64,000 nucleotides of DNA from Alteromonas_E sp965248545 (lineage in GTDB: Bacteria > Pseudomonadota > Gammaproteobacteria > Enterobacterales > Alteromonadaceae): NCBI GenBank assembly GCA_965248545.1, contig OZ252110.1, positions 1,116,001 to 1,180,000 of the forward strand. The letters run 5' to 3'. Positions 34,053 through 42,134 of this stretch are shown here, one piece after another. Both the position numbers and the translations under genes were made by a program. Position 1 is the stretch's first letter. Every line of letters begins with the position of its first letter. The notes beneath the pieces are model-generated. The model was given only the letters and a program-made list of their open reading frames with translations. It was not told the DNA's origin and ran no database searches.

Positions 34053-36384
34053 CTTTCGCAAATGCATCTGCAAACGCGTTCCCCATAGCTGCATTGGCAG
34101 GCTGGGATGCCCGTTGGGGACGTTGTTGGGAACTCCGCTTAGACTGACCGTCACGAGATTTATCGGCGTGTTTTGTTTTTGACGACGGAGCTCTCGAATT
34201 TTCTTTCGACTTTCCTCTCGCTTCATCGTCCAAACGCATGGTAAACGCTATCCGCTTGCGCTCAACATCGACTTCAATGACTTTAACTTTTACTATATCA
34301 CCGGCTTTAACCACATCACGGGGATCTTTTACGAAACCATTGGCCAGTGCTGAAATGTGGACTAAACCATCTTGATGAACACCGACGTCAACAAAAGCAC
34401 CGAAATTGGCTACGTTGCTAACGACTCCCTCAAGAATCATACCTGGCGTCAAGTCCTGAATCGTATTAACTCCCTCTTTGAAGTTTGCCGTTTTAAACGC
34501 TGGACGAGGGTCTCGGCCTGGTTTCTTCAACTCTTCAACAATATCGATGACAGTTGGTAAACCGTATGTTTCATCAACCAAAGTTTTAGCATCGAGAGTA
34601 CGCAATAAATCGGTATTCGCGATCACGTCATTCACTGCCGAAGCCGTAATATCGATAATTTTATCCACCACCGGATAAGATTCAGGGTGCACAGCAGACG
34701 CGTCTAGAGGGTTACTTCCACCTACAATTCTTAAAAAACCGGCAGATTGCTCAAACGCCTTAGGCCCCAAACGTTCCACCTTTAAGAGCTGCTTGCGATC
34801 GTCAAATTTGCCGTGCGTATCTCTGAATGCCACGATGTTATTCGCTAACGTTTTGTTTAAACCTGAAACATAGCTTAGTAAGGCTGGTGAAGCGGTGTTC
34901 AGATCAACACCCACTGCATTCACACAGTCTTCAATCGTGTTGTCTAGCGCACGGCCTAAGTTGCTCTGGCTGACATCGTGTTGATACTGACCAACACCAA
35001 TCGCTTTAGGTTCTATTTTTACCAGTTCCGCGAGTGGGTCCTGAAGCCGTCTGGCGATCGAAACTGCGCCGCGCAGAGACACATCCATGTTAGGCAGTTC
35101 ATTTGATGCTAACTCTGATGCTGAATAAACTGATGCACCCGCTTCACTGACCATAATTTTCTGCGCGCTTAATCCAGACTTACTCAGCATTTCCGCTACC
35201 AACGCATCGGTCTCTCTTGATCCAGTACCATTGCCGATACTGATCAATTCGACATTGAACTGACGACTGACATTCTCGAGCGTGCGAATCGACTTATCCC
35301 ACTGATTTTGCGGGGCATGCGGATAAATCGTGGTGGTTGTCAGCACTTTACCTGTCGTATCCACCACAGCAACTTTGACACCGGTTCGCAGGCCAGGATC
35401 TAAACCCATGGTTACCTTCGCTCCGGCGGGAGCCGCCATTAATAAGTCTTTCAAATTATTGGCAAACACGTCTATTGCACCGTCTTCAGAACGCTCCCGC
35501 AACGCTGCAAAAAGTTCGGTCTCCAAGTGCAATTGTAATTTTATCCGCCATGTCCATTGGATCACCTGACGCATCCAGACTTCGGCTGCTCGACCTTGTT
35601 CGCTAAAGCCAATATGTTGAGCTATGATGCTTTCGCAGTGTGATGGCGCGCGACTATCTTCTTGCTCTGGATCAGCGTCCAATTTTAGCTGCAGTAAGCC
35701 CTCGTTACGGCCTCGGAACATCGCCAATGCTCGATGTGAAGGTGTGTCAGATAGCTTTTCTGAATGACTAAAATAGTCACTGTATTTTGCACCTTCTTTT
35801 TCCTTACCCTCGACAACTTGGCTGCGCACAAACGCATTTTTATTTAAGTACTGTCGTATAGTTGCAAGCAAACTGGCATCTTCAGCGAAACGCTCGATCA
35901 GAATAAACTTGGCGCCATCCAATGCAGATTTCTCATCGGTGATACCAGACTCTGGATTGATAAATGCCTGTGCTTCTGCCTCTGGCGTCAGATTTAAATC
36001 ACTAAAAAGTTTATCAGCAAGAGGCTCAAGACCTGCTTCTATCGCTATTTGCCCCTTAGTTCTGCGCTTAGGTTTGTACGGGAGGTATAAATCTTCGAGT
36101 TCTGTTTTACTCGTCGCTGAGAGAATTTTTTGTTTTAGCTCTGGCGTTAACTTTTCTTGTTCTTGGATTGATTTAACAATCACTGAACGACGGTCCTCTA
36201 ACTCTCGCAAGTAGGTTAAACGCTGCTCTAGCGTTCGTAACTGAACATCATCTAAGCCTTGAGTTGCCTCTTTGCGGTAACGCGCGATAAACGGCACCGT
36301 AGCACCGTCATCTAGCAGTGCAATTGCAGCTTCAACTTGATCAATTTTGACGCTAAGTTCAGCTGCGATTTGTGTTGATAACAT
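34039..36384 (-). CDS. tex: Tex-family RNA-binding transcription accessory protein
   Basis: 781 residues in the Tex order: N-terminal helical domain (VPFIARYRKEATQGLDDVQLRTLE), YqgF-type RNase H-like domain (MGLDPGLRTGVKVAVVD), helix-hairpin-helix repeats (VDLNTASPALLSYVSGL), and an S1 domain near 650-720 (GMILEGVVSNVANFGAFVDVGVHQDGLVHIS). A basic, Ser/Arg-rich tail follows. Tex binds nucleic acid and affects transcription and toxin expression in several genera. It converges on the cyclase gene, and greB lies upstream in the same direction with 123 bases between. Confidence 0.96.
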   Translation of the reverse strand: MLSTQIAAELSVKIDQVEAAIALLDDGATVPFIARYRKEATQGLDDVQLRTLEQRLTYLRELEDRRSVIVKSIQEQEKLTPELKQKILSATSKTELEDLYLPYKPKRRTKGQIAIEAGLEPLADKLFSDLNLTPEAEAQAFINPESGITDEKSALDGAKFILIERFAEDASLLATIRQYLNKNAFVRSQVVEGKEKEGAKYSDYFSHSEKLSDTPSHRALAMFRGRNEGLLQLKLDADPEQEDSRAPSHCESIIAQHIGFSEQGRAAEVWMRQVIQWTWRIKLQLHLETELFAALRERSEDGAIDVFANNLKDLLMAAPAGAKVTMGLDPGLRTGVKVAVVDTTGKVLTTTTIYPHAPQNQWDKSIRTLENVSRQFNVELISIGNGTGSRETDALVAEMLSKSGLSAQKIMVSEAGASVYSASELASNELPNMDVSLRGAVSIARRLQDPLAELVKIEPKAIGVGQYQHDVSQSNLGRALDNTIEDCVNAVGVDLNTASPALLSYVSGLNKTLANNIVAFRDTHGKFDDRKQLLKVERLGPKAFEQSAGFLRIVGGSNPLDASAVHPESYPVVDKIIDITASAVNDVIANTDLLRTLDAKTLVDETYGLPTVIDIVEELKKPGRDPRPAFKTANFKEGVNTIQDLTPGMILEGVVSNVANFGAFVDVGVHQDGLVHISALANGFVKDPRDVVKAGDIVKVKVIEVDVERKRIAFTMRLDDEARGKSKENSRAPSSKTKHADKSRDGQSKRSSQQRPQRASQPANAAMGNAFADAFAKAKKS

Positions 36385-36507
36385 AGAATTCTCGAAAAGA
36401 TTATAAATCGGAAAGTTTAAGGAAAATTACGCTGACGGATTATACCAAGTTCTGAATACTTGCACAGAAAAACCAATTCATAAAAGCAACTCCTGGTAAC
36501 CCAAGCG

Positions 36508-36990
36508 CTACGCAGATTGATCGCCATATTTGATTGATTCGATCGTCCAATACACCTGTTGAGCTTCCGTTTTAACTAATACTTCATCATCAACTTGTTT
36601 TCCGATCAGAGCGCGTGCCATCGGGCTATCGACTGAAATGTAGCCCTTGCGGTCGAATATCTCATCATACCCGACAATGCGAACTGTCAATTTTCTGTCA
36701 TCCTCATCAATAATCGACACCCAGGCACCGAAGAAAACCTTGCCCTCTTGGACTGGGTCATAATCAACTACTTTTAAGTTTTCCAGTGCCTTGCGCAGAT
36801 AGCGCACGCGCCGGTCGATTTCGCGGAGTTTTTTCTTGTTATACTGATAGTCAGCATTTTCGCTTCTATCACCCAAGCTCGCTGCCCACGTGACTTTCTT
36901 GGTGATCTCTGGACGCTCTTTGCGCCACAAATGTTCCAATTCATCACGCAGCTGATTATACCCTTCTCGAGTAACTAACGGAGTTCTCAT
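36508..36990 (-). CDS. greB: Transcript cleavage factor GreB
   Basis: 160 residues. The N-terminal coiled coil carries the acidic tip in SLGDRSENADYQY, used to stimulate RNA cleavage in backtracked RNA polymerase. The C-terminal FKBP-like domain contains FGAWVSIIDEDD and ISVDSPMARALIGK. The extra Arg/Lys (KKKLREIDRRVRYLRKALE) marks GreB rather than GreA. It is followed by tex in the same direction, as in many gammaproteobacteria. Confidence 0.96.
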   Translation of the reverse strand: MRTPLVTREGYNQLRDELEHLWRKERPEITKKVTWAASLGDRSENADYQYNKKKLREIDRRVRYLRKALENLKVVDYDPVQEGKVFFGAWVSIIDEDDRKLTVRIVGYDEIFDRKGYISVDSPMARALIGKQVDDEVLVKTEAQQVYWTIESIKYGDQSA

Positions 36991-37008
36991 TGCTTAAATT
37001 CAACGCTA

Positions 37009-37125
37009 TTAATGGCGCTTATGATTGTTGAAATACATGCGCTCGTCAATATAGGCACAGATCTTGTTAACGATTTGTTGCGTAGCTTGTTGTGCAGGGT
37101 GAAATGTGCCGTCGACCCCACACAT
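37009..37125 (-). CDS. Candidate 38-residue small protein upstream of greB
   Basis: An ATG at 37125 opens a 38-codon frame beginning MCGVDGTFHPAQQATQQIV and ending NNHKRH, stopping 19 bases before the greB start. The composition is protein-like (helical, two cysteines with preceding upstream CxxC possible if an earlier non-ATG start is used). There is no convincing ribosome-binding site. It may equally be 5' untranslated sequence of greB or the remnant of a gene. Confidence 0.3.
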   Translation of the reverse strand: MCGVDGTFHPAQQATQQIVNKICAYIDERMYFNNHKRH

Positions 37126-37208
37126 CAGGCACTTTAGCGAAATGATTGACTATTTTTTGAACTATTTAGTCAGAACTAACACTATAAGAATAACTATCTG
37201 AGGAATAA

Positions 37209-37463
37209 ATGATGAAATCAACCAACAGTAATGCCAATCAGGAGCTGTTGATTTCACGGAAGAAGCCACAGACGACAAAAACCGTGATTTACTCACTGGT
37301 TGGTTTTTTGCTGTTCTTAACCGGCGGTTTTGTTTTTGTCGCATCACTGATTGATGCCGTATTGAATGGCTTTGTGTTAAACACGGTACTCGCAGCGCTC
37401 GGAGGCTTATTCGGTTGTAAGATTGGCCGGGTAATAATGCGCTACAGCGTCAAGCCCGCATGA
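37209..37463 (+). CDS. Small two-helix membrane protein of unknown function
   Basis: 84 residues: a polar, lysine-containing N-terminus and two transmembrane helices (VIYSLVGFLLFLTGGFVFVASL and a glycine-rich second helix ending GGLFGCKIGRVIM). AGGA lies just before an ATG ATG pair at 37209-37214. I do not recognise the family. It is a lone gene facing fkpA, with a shared terminator between. Confidence 0.7.
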   Translation: MMKSTNSNANQELLISRKKPQTTKTVIYSLVGFLLFLTGGFVFVASLIDAVLNGFVLNTVLAALGGLFGCKIGRVIMRYSVKPA

Positions 37464-37687
37464 CATTGTATTCACTACAAATTCCGTAGCGATATTAAAA
37501 CACAAGCGTTATAGCAAAGAATTCCAATGTGGAACGCCTCAAGGTCTATAGTTAAAGAACGTAGCGAGTTTGTTACGATACTTGAGAACCTGAATGCGTA
37601 TTCAGAGTGAAGTCACATGGCGCTTTATGAACGTCAATGTTGACGGGATGGAATCAAGGTGGGCATGGAATAGCTCGTACTGAAAAG

Positions 37688-37723
37688 AAGCCGGCACCTT
37701 ATAGGTACCGGCTTTGTTTTTTT
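37688..37723. terminator. Bidirectional terminator between the small membrane gene and fkpA
   Basis: AAGCCGG-ACCT pairs with AGGT-CCGGCTT around a three-base loop, followed on the plus strand by a T run (37717-37723) and on the minus strand by TTCTTTTC. It lies 13 bases past the fkpA stop and about 225 bases after the small membrane gene. Confidence 0.85.
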
Positions 37724-37736
37724 AACTCAGACTCAC

Positions 37737-38474
37737 TCAGTCAATACTGATGAGTTCAACGTCAAAAATTAACGTCGAATTAGGTGTGATGCTGCCAGTG
37801 GAGCGTGTTCCATATGCCAATTCGGAAGGAATATGGAAACGGAATTTACTGCCAACTTTCATTAGTTGTACACCTTCAGTCCACCCCGGAATCACTCGGT
37901 TCAATGGGAAGCTAGCAGGTTCATTGCGAGCGTACGAAGAATCAAATTCAGTGCCATTAAGCAATGTCCCTCGATAATGAACAGTAACCGTGTCTTCCGC
38001 TGATGGTTGTGCTCCATCACCTTCAACTAAAATCTCGTACTGAAGCCCAGACTCGGTAGTAACGACACCCGGTTTGCTGCCGTTTTCGGCCAAATATGCC
38101 TTGCCCTCTTCGATATTTTTTTCTGCAACCGAATCGGCTTCTGCCTTTTGCATCTCTTGTAACTTCATGTCTGCGGTACGAGCGATTGTTTGCATTTCTT
38201 CTGCACTAAACTGTACGTTGTCGTTTAATGCGTCGTTTAGACCTTGTAACACCAACTGCGGATCAAAAGTCATTCCGAATTTCTCAACTTCTGCTTTGCG
38301 ATTGTTTACGTAAGTACCCATGCTGGCACCCATAGCATAGGCGTGCTTCTGGTCGTCGGTCATTTCAGCTTTGTTCAACGCAGTGTCAGCGGCAGGTTGT
38401 TCTGTAGTTTGAGGCTGACAAGCCGCCAGGCCTAGCGCTGCGATCGTAGCAACAGCGATGAGTGAACGTCTCAT
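37737..38474 (-). CDS. fkpA: FKBP-type peptidyl-prolyl isomerase FkpA (lipoprotein form)
   Basis: 245 residues. A signal with lipobox (IAALGLAACQP, Cys about 19) is followed by an N-terminal dimerisation domain (DDQKHAYAMGASMGTYV) and a C-terminal FKBP domain (DTVTVHYRGTLLNGTEFDSSY, VIPGWTEGVQLMKVGSKFRFHIPSELAYG). It is a periplasmic folding chaperone and prolyl isomerase. Unlike E. coli FkpA, this version appears lipid-anchored. GGAGAA precedes the ATG. It diverges from the WD40-slyX unit, keeping the fkpA/slyX neighbourhood of enterics. Confidence 0.94.
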   Translation of the reverse strand: MRRSLIAVATIAALGLAACQPQTTEQPAADTALNKAEMTDDQKHAYAMGASMGTYVNNRKAEVEKFGMTFDPQLVLQGLNDALNDNVQFSAEEMQTIARTADMKLQEMQKAEADSVAEKNIEEGKAYLAENGSKPGVVTTESGLQYEILVEGDGAQPSAEDTVTVHYRGTLLNGTEFDSSYARNEPASFPLNRVIPGWTEGVQLMKVGSKFRFHIPSELAYGTRSTGSITPNSTLIFDVELISID

Positions 38475-38588
38475 TCAGTAATTCTCCTTCAAAGTTTTTG
38501 GAATTAGCGCAGATAAATTCTTATAAAGACTGATATGCGATTACTGCGCTATGGTAATCTGTGCATACCCAAAGCGAAAGCCCACATC

Positions 38589-39590
38589 ATGAGAAACTGG
38601 ATAATATCGGTAAATAACACGTTAAATAAGACACTATTGGGTCTTTTGGTGCTGTTGTCAGTCGGATGTAGCCCTATCGAAACAGACCCTATCAATGTTA
38701 GTACTCATGCCGAGGAAGGGGCTATGGCAGCCGACATTTCAGTCGATGGCACCCTGTCTGTCGTATCAAGTGTGGAGCAAGGCATTTCAGTTTGGAACCT
38801 AACCACTAATGAGCCGCGTTTTAAATGGCAACACCAAGGAGATGGAAATAATTTAGTTACCAACCTTCATATTTCTGCAGATAGTGAATATGTGGTGACG
38901 TCGGATCGAGAAGCGTTTGCGTTATGGAGTGTCGTCAGTGGAGAGCCTCTGGGGTTTTGGCGCATCGATGAGAGCACAATCCGCGACCTAGCGGTTAGTA
39001 ACGGGGGCCGTGGGATTTTGGTCGGCAGAAGCTCAGGTCAGGTTATGTATTTTGAACCGGATTCAGGTCGACGTATTGAATTTTTAGGACACTCCGAAAA
39101 AATCAACAGCGTTGATATTTCACCGAACGGCAAGTTTGCTCTAACTGGGAGTAACGATTATGTCGCATATCTTTGGAACACCGACAACGGACAAATCGTC
39201 CATACTTTCACCCACCCACAGCGTATAACCAAAGTAGCATTGGATGATCAGGGTCGCTACGCCTTTACTGCAGATAGCACCAATCGAGCGATTATTTGGG
39301 ATGTTCAAACTGGCCAGGAAATAAGTGCGCTGGATATCTTTGTTCGCCAGCAAATTTTCACTGATGCCGTATTTTCGGCAGACGGCAACTGGTTGCTAAC
39401 CGGCTCACCCGCGAGGCGCGTCAATCTCTGGGATGTCAAAACAGGTAAGGAGTTAAATGAGTGGCGAGTCGCCCCACGCAAAAACTCGCCACTGCGCACT
39501 GCTGTGGTCAATGCGGTCGCTTTCATCGATAATACTACCATTGTAAGCGAGAGTAGTAGTGGCCTCGCAGAAACATGGGAAATCGACTAA
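38589..39590 (+). CDS. WD40-repeat lipoprotein
   Basis: About 333 residues from the ATG at 38589; the open frame to 38535 would spoil the signal. The signal LLGLLVLLSVGC ends in a likely lipidated Cys. Five or more WD-like repeats follow, most clearly HSEKINSVDISPNGKFALTG followed by SNDYVAYLWNTDNG. The beta-propeller should sit in the periplasm or under the outer membrane, probably as a protein-interaction scaffold. Its stop is immediately followed by the slyX ATG, so the two are coupled. Confidence 0.86.
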   Translation: MRNWIISVNNTLNKTLLGLLVLLSVGCSPIETDPINVSTHAEEGAMAADISVDGTLSVVSSVEQGISVWNLTTNEPRFKWQHQGDGNNLVTNLHISADSEYVVTSDREAFALWSVVSGEPLGFWRIDESTIRDLAVSNGGRGILVGRSSGQVMYFEPDSGRRIEFLGHSEKINSVDISPNGKFALTGSNDYVAYLWNTDNGQIVHTFTHPQRITKVALDDQGRYAFTADSTNRAIIWDVQTGQEISALDIFVRQQIFTDAVFSADGNWLLTGSPARRVNLWDVKTGKELNEWRVAPRKNSPLRTAVVNAVAFIDNTTIVSESSSGLAETWEID

Positions 39591-39809
39591 ATGTCTACAC
39601 AATCGATGCAACATCAAATCGATGACTTGCAAAGCCAGCTGGCGTTCCAGGAACATACTATCGAGAGCTTAAATCAAGCGCTATCATCTCAGCAGCAACA
39701 AATTGCCGAAATGGAGCACAAACTTCAATTTTTGATCGACAAAGTCAAAGGCATGCAGCAGTCTAATATCGCGAATGCGAGTGAAGAGACGCCACCGCCG
39801 CATTACTAG
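39591..39809 (+). CDS. slyX: SlyX family protein
   Basis: 72 residues forming one long coiled coil (DDLQSQLAFQEHTIESLNQAL) and ending PPPHY, the diagnostic SlyX C-terminus. Function is unknown; it is usually next to slyD or fkpA, as here. The ATG directly follows the stop of the WD40 lipoprotein gene. Confidence 0.95.
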   Translation: MSTQSMQHQIDDLQSQLAFQEHTIESLNQALSSQQQQIAEMEHKLQFLIDKVKGMQQSNIANASEETPPPHY

Positions 39810-39899
39810 TAATGTTTGTCCTCTGCACGTTTTTCAATGCCCCCGGTCTGAATGGCAGTAATTAGAATATGCTAAATCTGGTGCCACGAACACGCTAAG

Positions 39900-40007
39900 T
39901 CATACGGGTTTTACGTAGTCGACAAGATACTCCTCATACTCATGGCCCGGTTGTGTTTGGATGAGCTTGATGAAGCTCTTTTTCGCAGGGGCATACCAAG
40001 ACTTGTA
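39900..40007 (-). other. Open in-frame extension after the dehydratase stop codon
   Basis: After the TGA at 40010-40008, the same frame continues YKSWYAPAKKSFIKLIQTQP and then GHEYEEYLVDYVKPV before a second TGA at 39902-39900. The segment has protein-like composition and no start codon of its own. It may be the remnant of another gene's 3' end, an accidental open frame, or stop-codon readthrough. Confidence 0.35.
39963..39983 (+). terminator. Probable terminator downstream of slyX
   Basis: GAGCTT, a GATG loop and AAGCTC are followed by five T residues. It lies 154 bases after slyX and just beyond the stop of the converging dehydratase gene. Confidence 0.7.
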
Positions 40008-40979
40008 TCAAATCTGTGGTGTTTTGCCACCCATGACTTGCATCATAATATTGGTATCGATATTGCCGCCACATAAAATAACCGCGACTCGCTTGTTTTT
40101 GAGCAAGTGCTTCTCTTGCAATGCTGCAGCTAAAGGCGCAGCCCCAGCACCTTCGGCGATATTATGGGTGCAGTGATAATATAGTCTGATAGCTTCGGCG
40201 ACTTCATCGTCTGAAACGGCAACAACATGGCTGGCACCTTTGGAATAGATATCAAATGCAGATTGTACCGGAACTCGCACGGCCATTCCGTCGGCAAAGG
40301 TATTGGCACTTGCTGTCGATACCAGTTTGCCAGATTCAAACGACAATTTTGCCGATTGTGCTTCTGTTGAGACAACGCCTACGATTTCGGTCTTGAGGTT
40401 CAAAGCATCACGCGCCGCGATTAGGCCGCAGATCCCAGAGCCACAGCCAATCGGCACATAAATGCGGTTTAGATCGCTGATTTGCGTCATCAACTCAAGA
40501 GCATAAGTTGCAACTCCTTTGACGATCTCGTCGTGAAAGGACGGGACTAAATACAACCCCTGCTCGGCTGCTACTTTCTCTGCTTCAACTCTGGCAACAT
40601 CAAAATCGTCACCGAATTCGACAACTTGAGCACCAAAACTCCGCATCGCCCGATTTTTCTCCACGGAGTTACCTTGAGGTACGTAAATCGTGGAACTTAG
40701 TCCAGCGGCAGTGGCAGCTCGGGCTTGGCTTTGACCATGATTCCCTCGAGTCGCAGTGATTATACCTGTGACATCAGGGTGGTTTTGCTTCAACCATTGC
40801 ATAAACGTGATCCCACCGCGGATCTTAAATGCCCCTGTAGCGGTATGATTCTCATGTTTGACCCATAACTCAGTGCCTAAGACTTCCGATAATAACGGCC
40901 AACAATATTGTGGCGTAGCACCTTGGAAACGGTGCACTTGTTGTGCTGCAGTTTCAAGTTGTTCGAGAGAATATGGCAT
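40008..40979 (-). CDS. PLP-dependent threonine/serine dehydratase-like enzyme
   Basis: 323 residues of fold-type II PLP enzyme. The Schiff-base lysine lies in TATGAFKIRGG (about residue 51), the substrate/PLP-phosphate loops are ATRGNHGQSQA and IGCGSGICGLI, and the end reads VILCGGNIDT. It resembles catabolic threonine dehydratases and related enzymes such as serine racemase or hydroxyectoine-pathway EutB; specificity cannot be set. There is no ACT domain, unlike IlvA in this window. GGAAT precedes the ATG. The reading frame stays open for 35 more codons after the TGA at 40008-40010 (see findings). Confidence 0.88.
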   Translation of the reverse strand: MPYSLEQLETAAQQVHRFQGATPQYCWPLLSEVLGTELWVKHENHTATGAFKIRGGITFMQWLKQNHPDVTGIITATRGNHGQSQARAATAAGLSSTIYVPQGNSVEKNRAMRSFGAQVVEFGDDFDVARVEAEKVAAEQGLYLVPSFHDEIVKGVATYALELMTQISDLNRIYVPIGCGSGICGLIAARDALNLKTEIVGVVSTEAQSAKLSFESGKLVSTASANTFADGMAVRVPVQSAFDIYSKGASHVVAVSDDEVAEAIRLYYHCTHNIAEGAGAAPLAAALQEKHLLKNKRVAVILCGGNIDTNIMMQVMGGKTPQI

Positions 40980-41014
40980 AGTTGTATTCCTTTCATTGTC
41001 TGAGTTAGCGGCGA

Positions 41015-42034
41015 CTAATTTTGCTGCAGGAGACCATCCGAATAATACATTTTTCGCTCGGCGTCCATAATGATCGCATCGACGTTATCAAGCTGGTTGA
41101 TTAACCTCAGGCCTCGTTCTACCCCAAGCACAAATACGGCCGTTGATAACGCATCGTTATTCGTCGCCGAATCGCTAATAATCGAAACACTTTGAACCCC
41201 AGTAGCTGACTCGCCGGTGCGCGGCGACAAAATATGATGATACCGCGTACCGTTCTCCTCAAAATAGCGCTCGTAGTCGCCAGATGTCGACATAGCGGTA
41301 TCACTCAGGGGCAATAATACCGCTTGCCTTTCGGGGTTTCTTGGGTCGCGTATACCGACCATCCAATCTCGACCTCGGCGATCACCCAAAAGCTTAGTGT
41401 CGCCGCCGGCAGTGACTAGCCCGTGTTTAATCCCATGTTTTTTCAAGATCCGAATCGCATTGTCAACAGCATAACCTTTAGCAATACCGCCTAAATCAAT
41501 TTTCACATCCGGATGATTGAACTTTACTCGCGGTATACCCTGTTCTAACTCAACAAAACGATAATTGATTGCCTCTTTCAATGCTGAGACTGTTTCATCA
41601 TCAGGTCTCAATTTTTCTCGGTAATTAAACAAATAACCAACACTTGCAAAGGTTATGTCAAAGGCGCCATTGGTCATTTCGGACACCTCGAGTGCACGCT
41701 CAATCAAGGAATATAACTCTGGAGAAATCATCACACTGCGTAAGGCCGCATGTCGATTGATGGCAGATAATTCACTGCTCTCAATGTACGGACTCATCAG
41801 TTGATTAATGCGCTCCATTTCAGCAAAAACAGCTTTTATTGCGCGTTCCCCTTTATGCGGCGTTGCGGCCCAAACTTCTACCACGATGTTGGTGCCCATA
41901 ATGGCTGCGCTGTCCGAGTGCCAGCCCCCCTCGCTCTCTGACGTCGCAGCGGAAACCGGATGGGTAACCGTTAAACAAAGCGAACTAAAAATAGCGATGA
42001 GAACACATAGCGTTTGTCGAACAACTGCAAACAT
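41015..42034 (-). CDS. apbE: FAD:protein FMN transferase ApbE
   Basis: 339 residues with an N-terminal signal (VLIAIFSSLCLTVTHPVSAA). The ApbE core is intact: the N-terminal MGTNIVVEVWA, VKIDLGGIAKGYAVDNAI for FAD binding, TAGGDTKLLG, and the C-terminal TRYHHILSPRTGESATGVQSVS with the metal-binding Thr/Asp region SATNNDALSTAVFVLG. It attaches FMN through a phosphoester bond to Thr of proteins such as NqrB, NqrC and RnfG on the periplasmic side. No Nqr genes are in the window. It lies just upstream of the dehydratase gene (35 bases) in the same direction. Confidence 0.94.
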   Translation of the reverse strand: MFAVVRQTLCVLIAIFSSLCLTVTHPVSAATSESEGGWHSDSAAIMGTNIVVEVWAATPHKGERAIKAVFAEMERINQLMSPYIESSELSAINRHAALRSVMISPELYSLIERALEVSEMTNGAFDITFASVGYLFNYREKLRPDDETVSALKEAINYRFVELEQGIPRVKFNHPDVKIDLGGIAKGYAVDNAIRILKKHGIKHGLVTAGGDTKLLGDRRGRDWMVGIRDPRNPERQAVLLPLSDTAMSTSGDYERYFEENGTRYHHILSPRTGESATGVQSVSIISDSATNNDALSTAVFVLGVERGLRLINQLDNVDAIIMDAERKMYYSDGLLQQN

Positions 42035-42134
42035 AGGAAAACAACTTTAGACATAGATTGACACGTTTTCAGTAAAGCAAATTTCGTCCAATCATGATAC
42101 CCTTGCGCGGTTTTTATCCTTGGAAGTTAGTACC

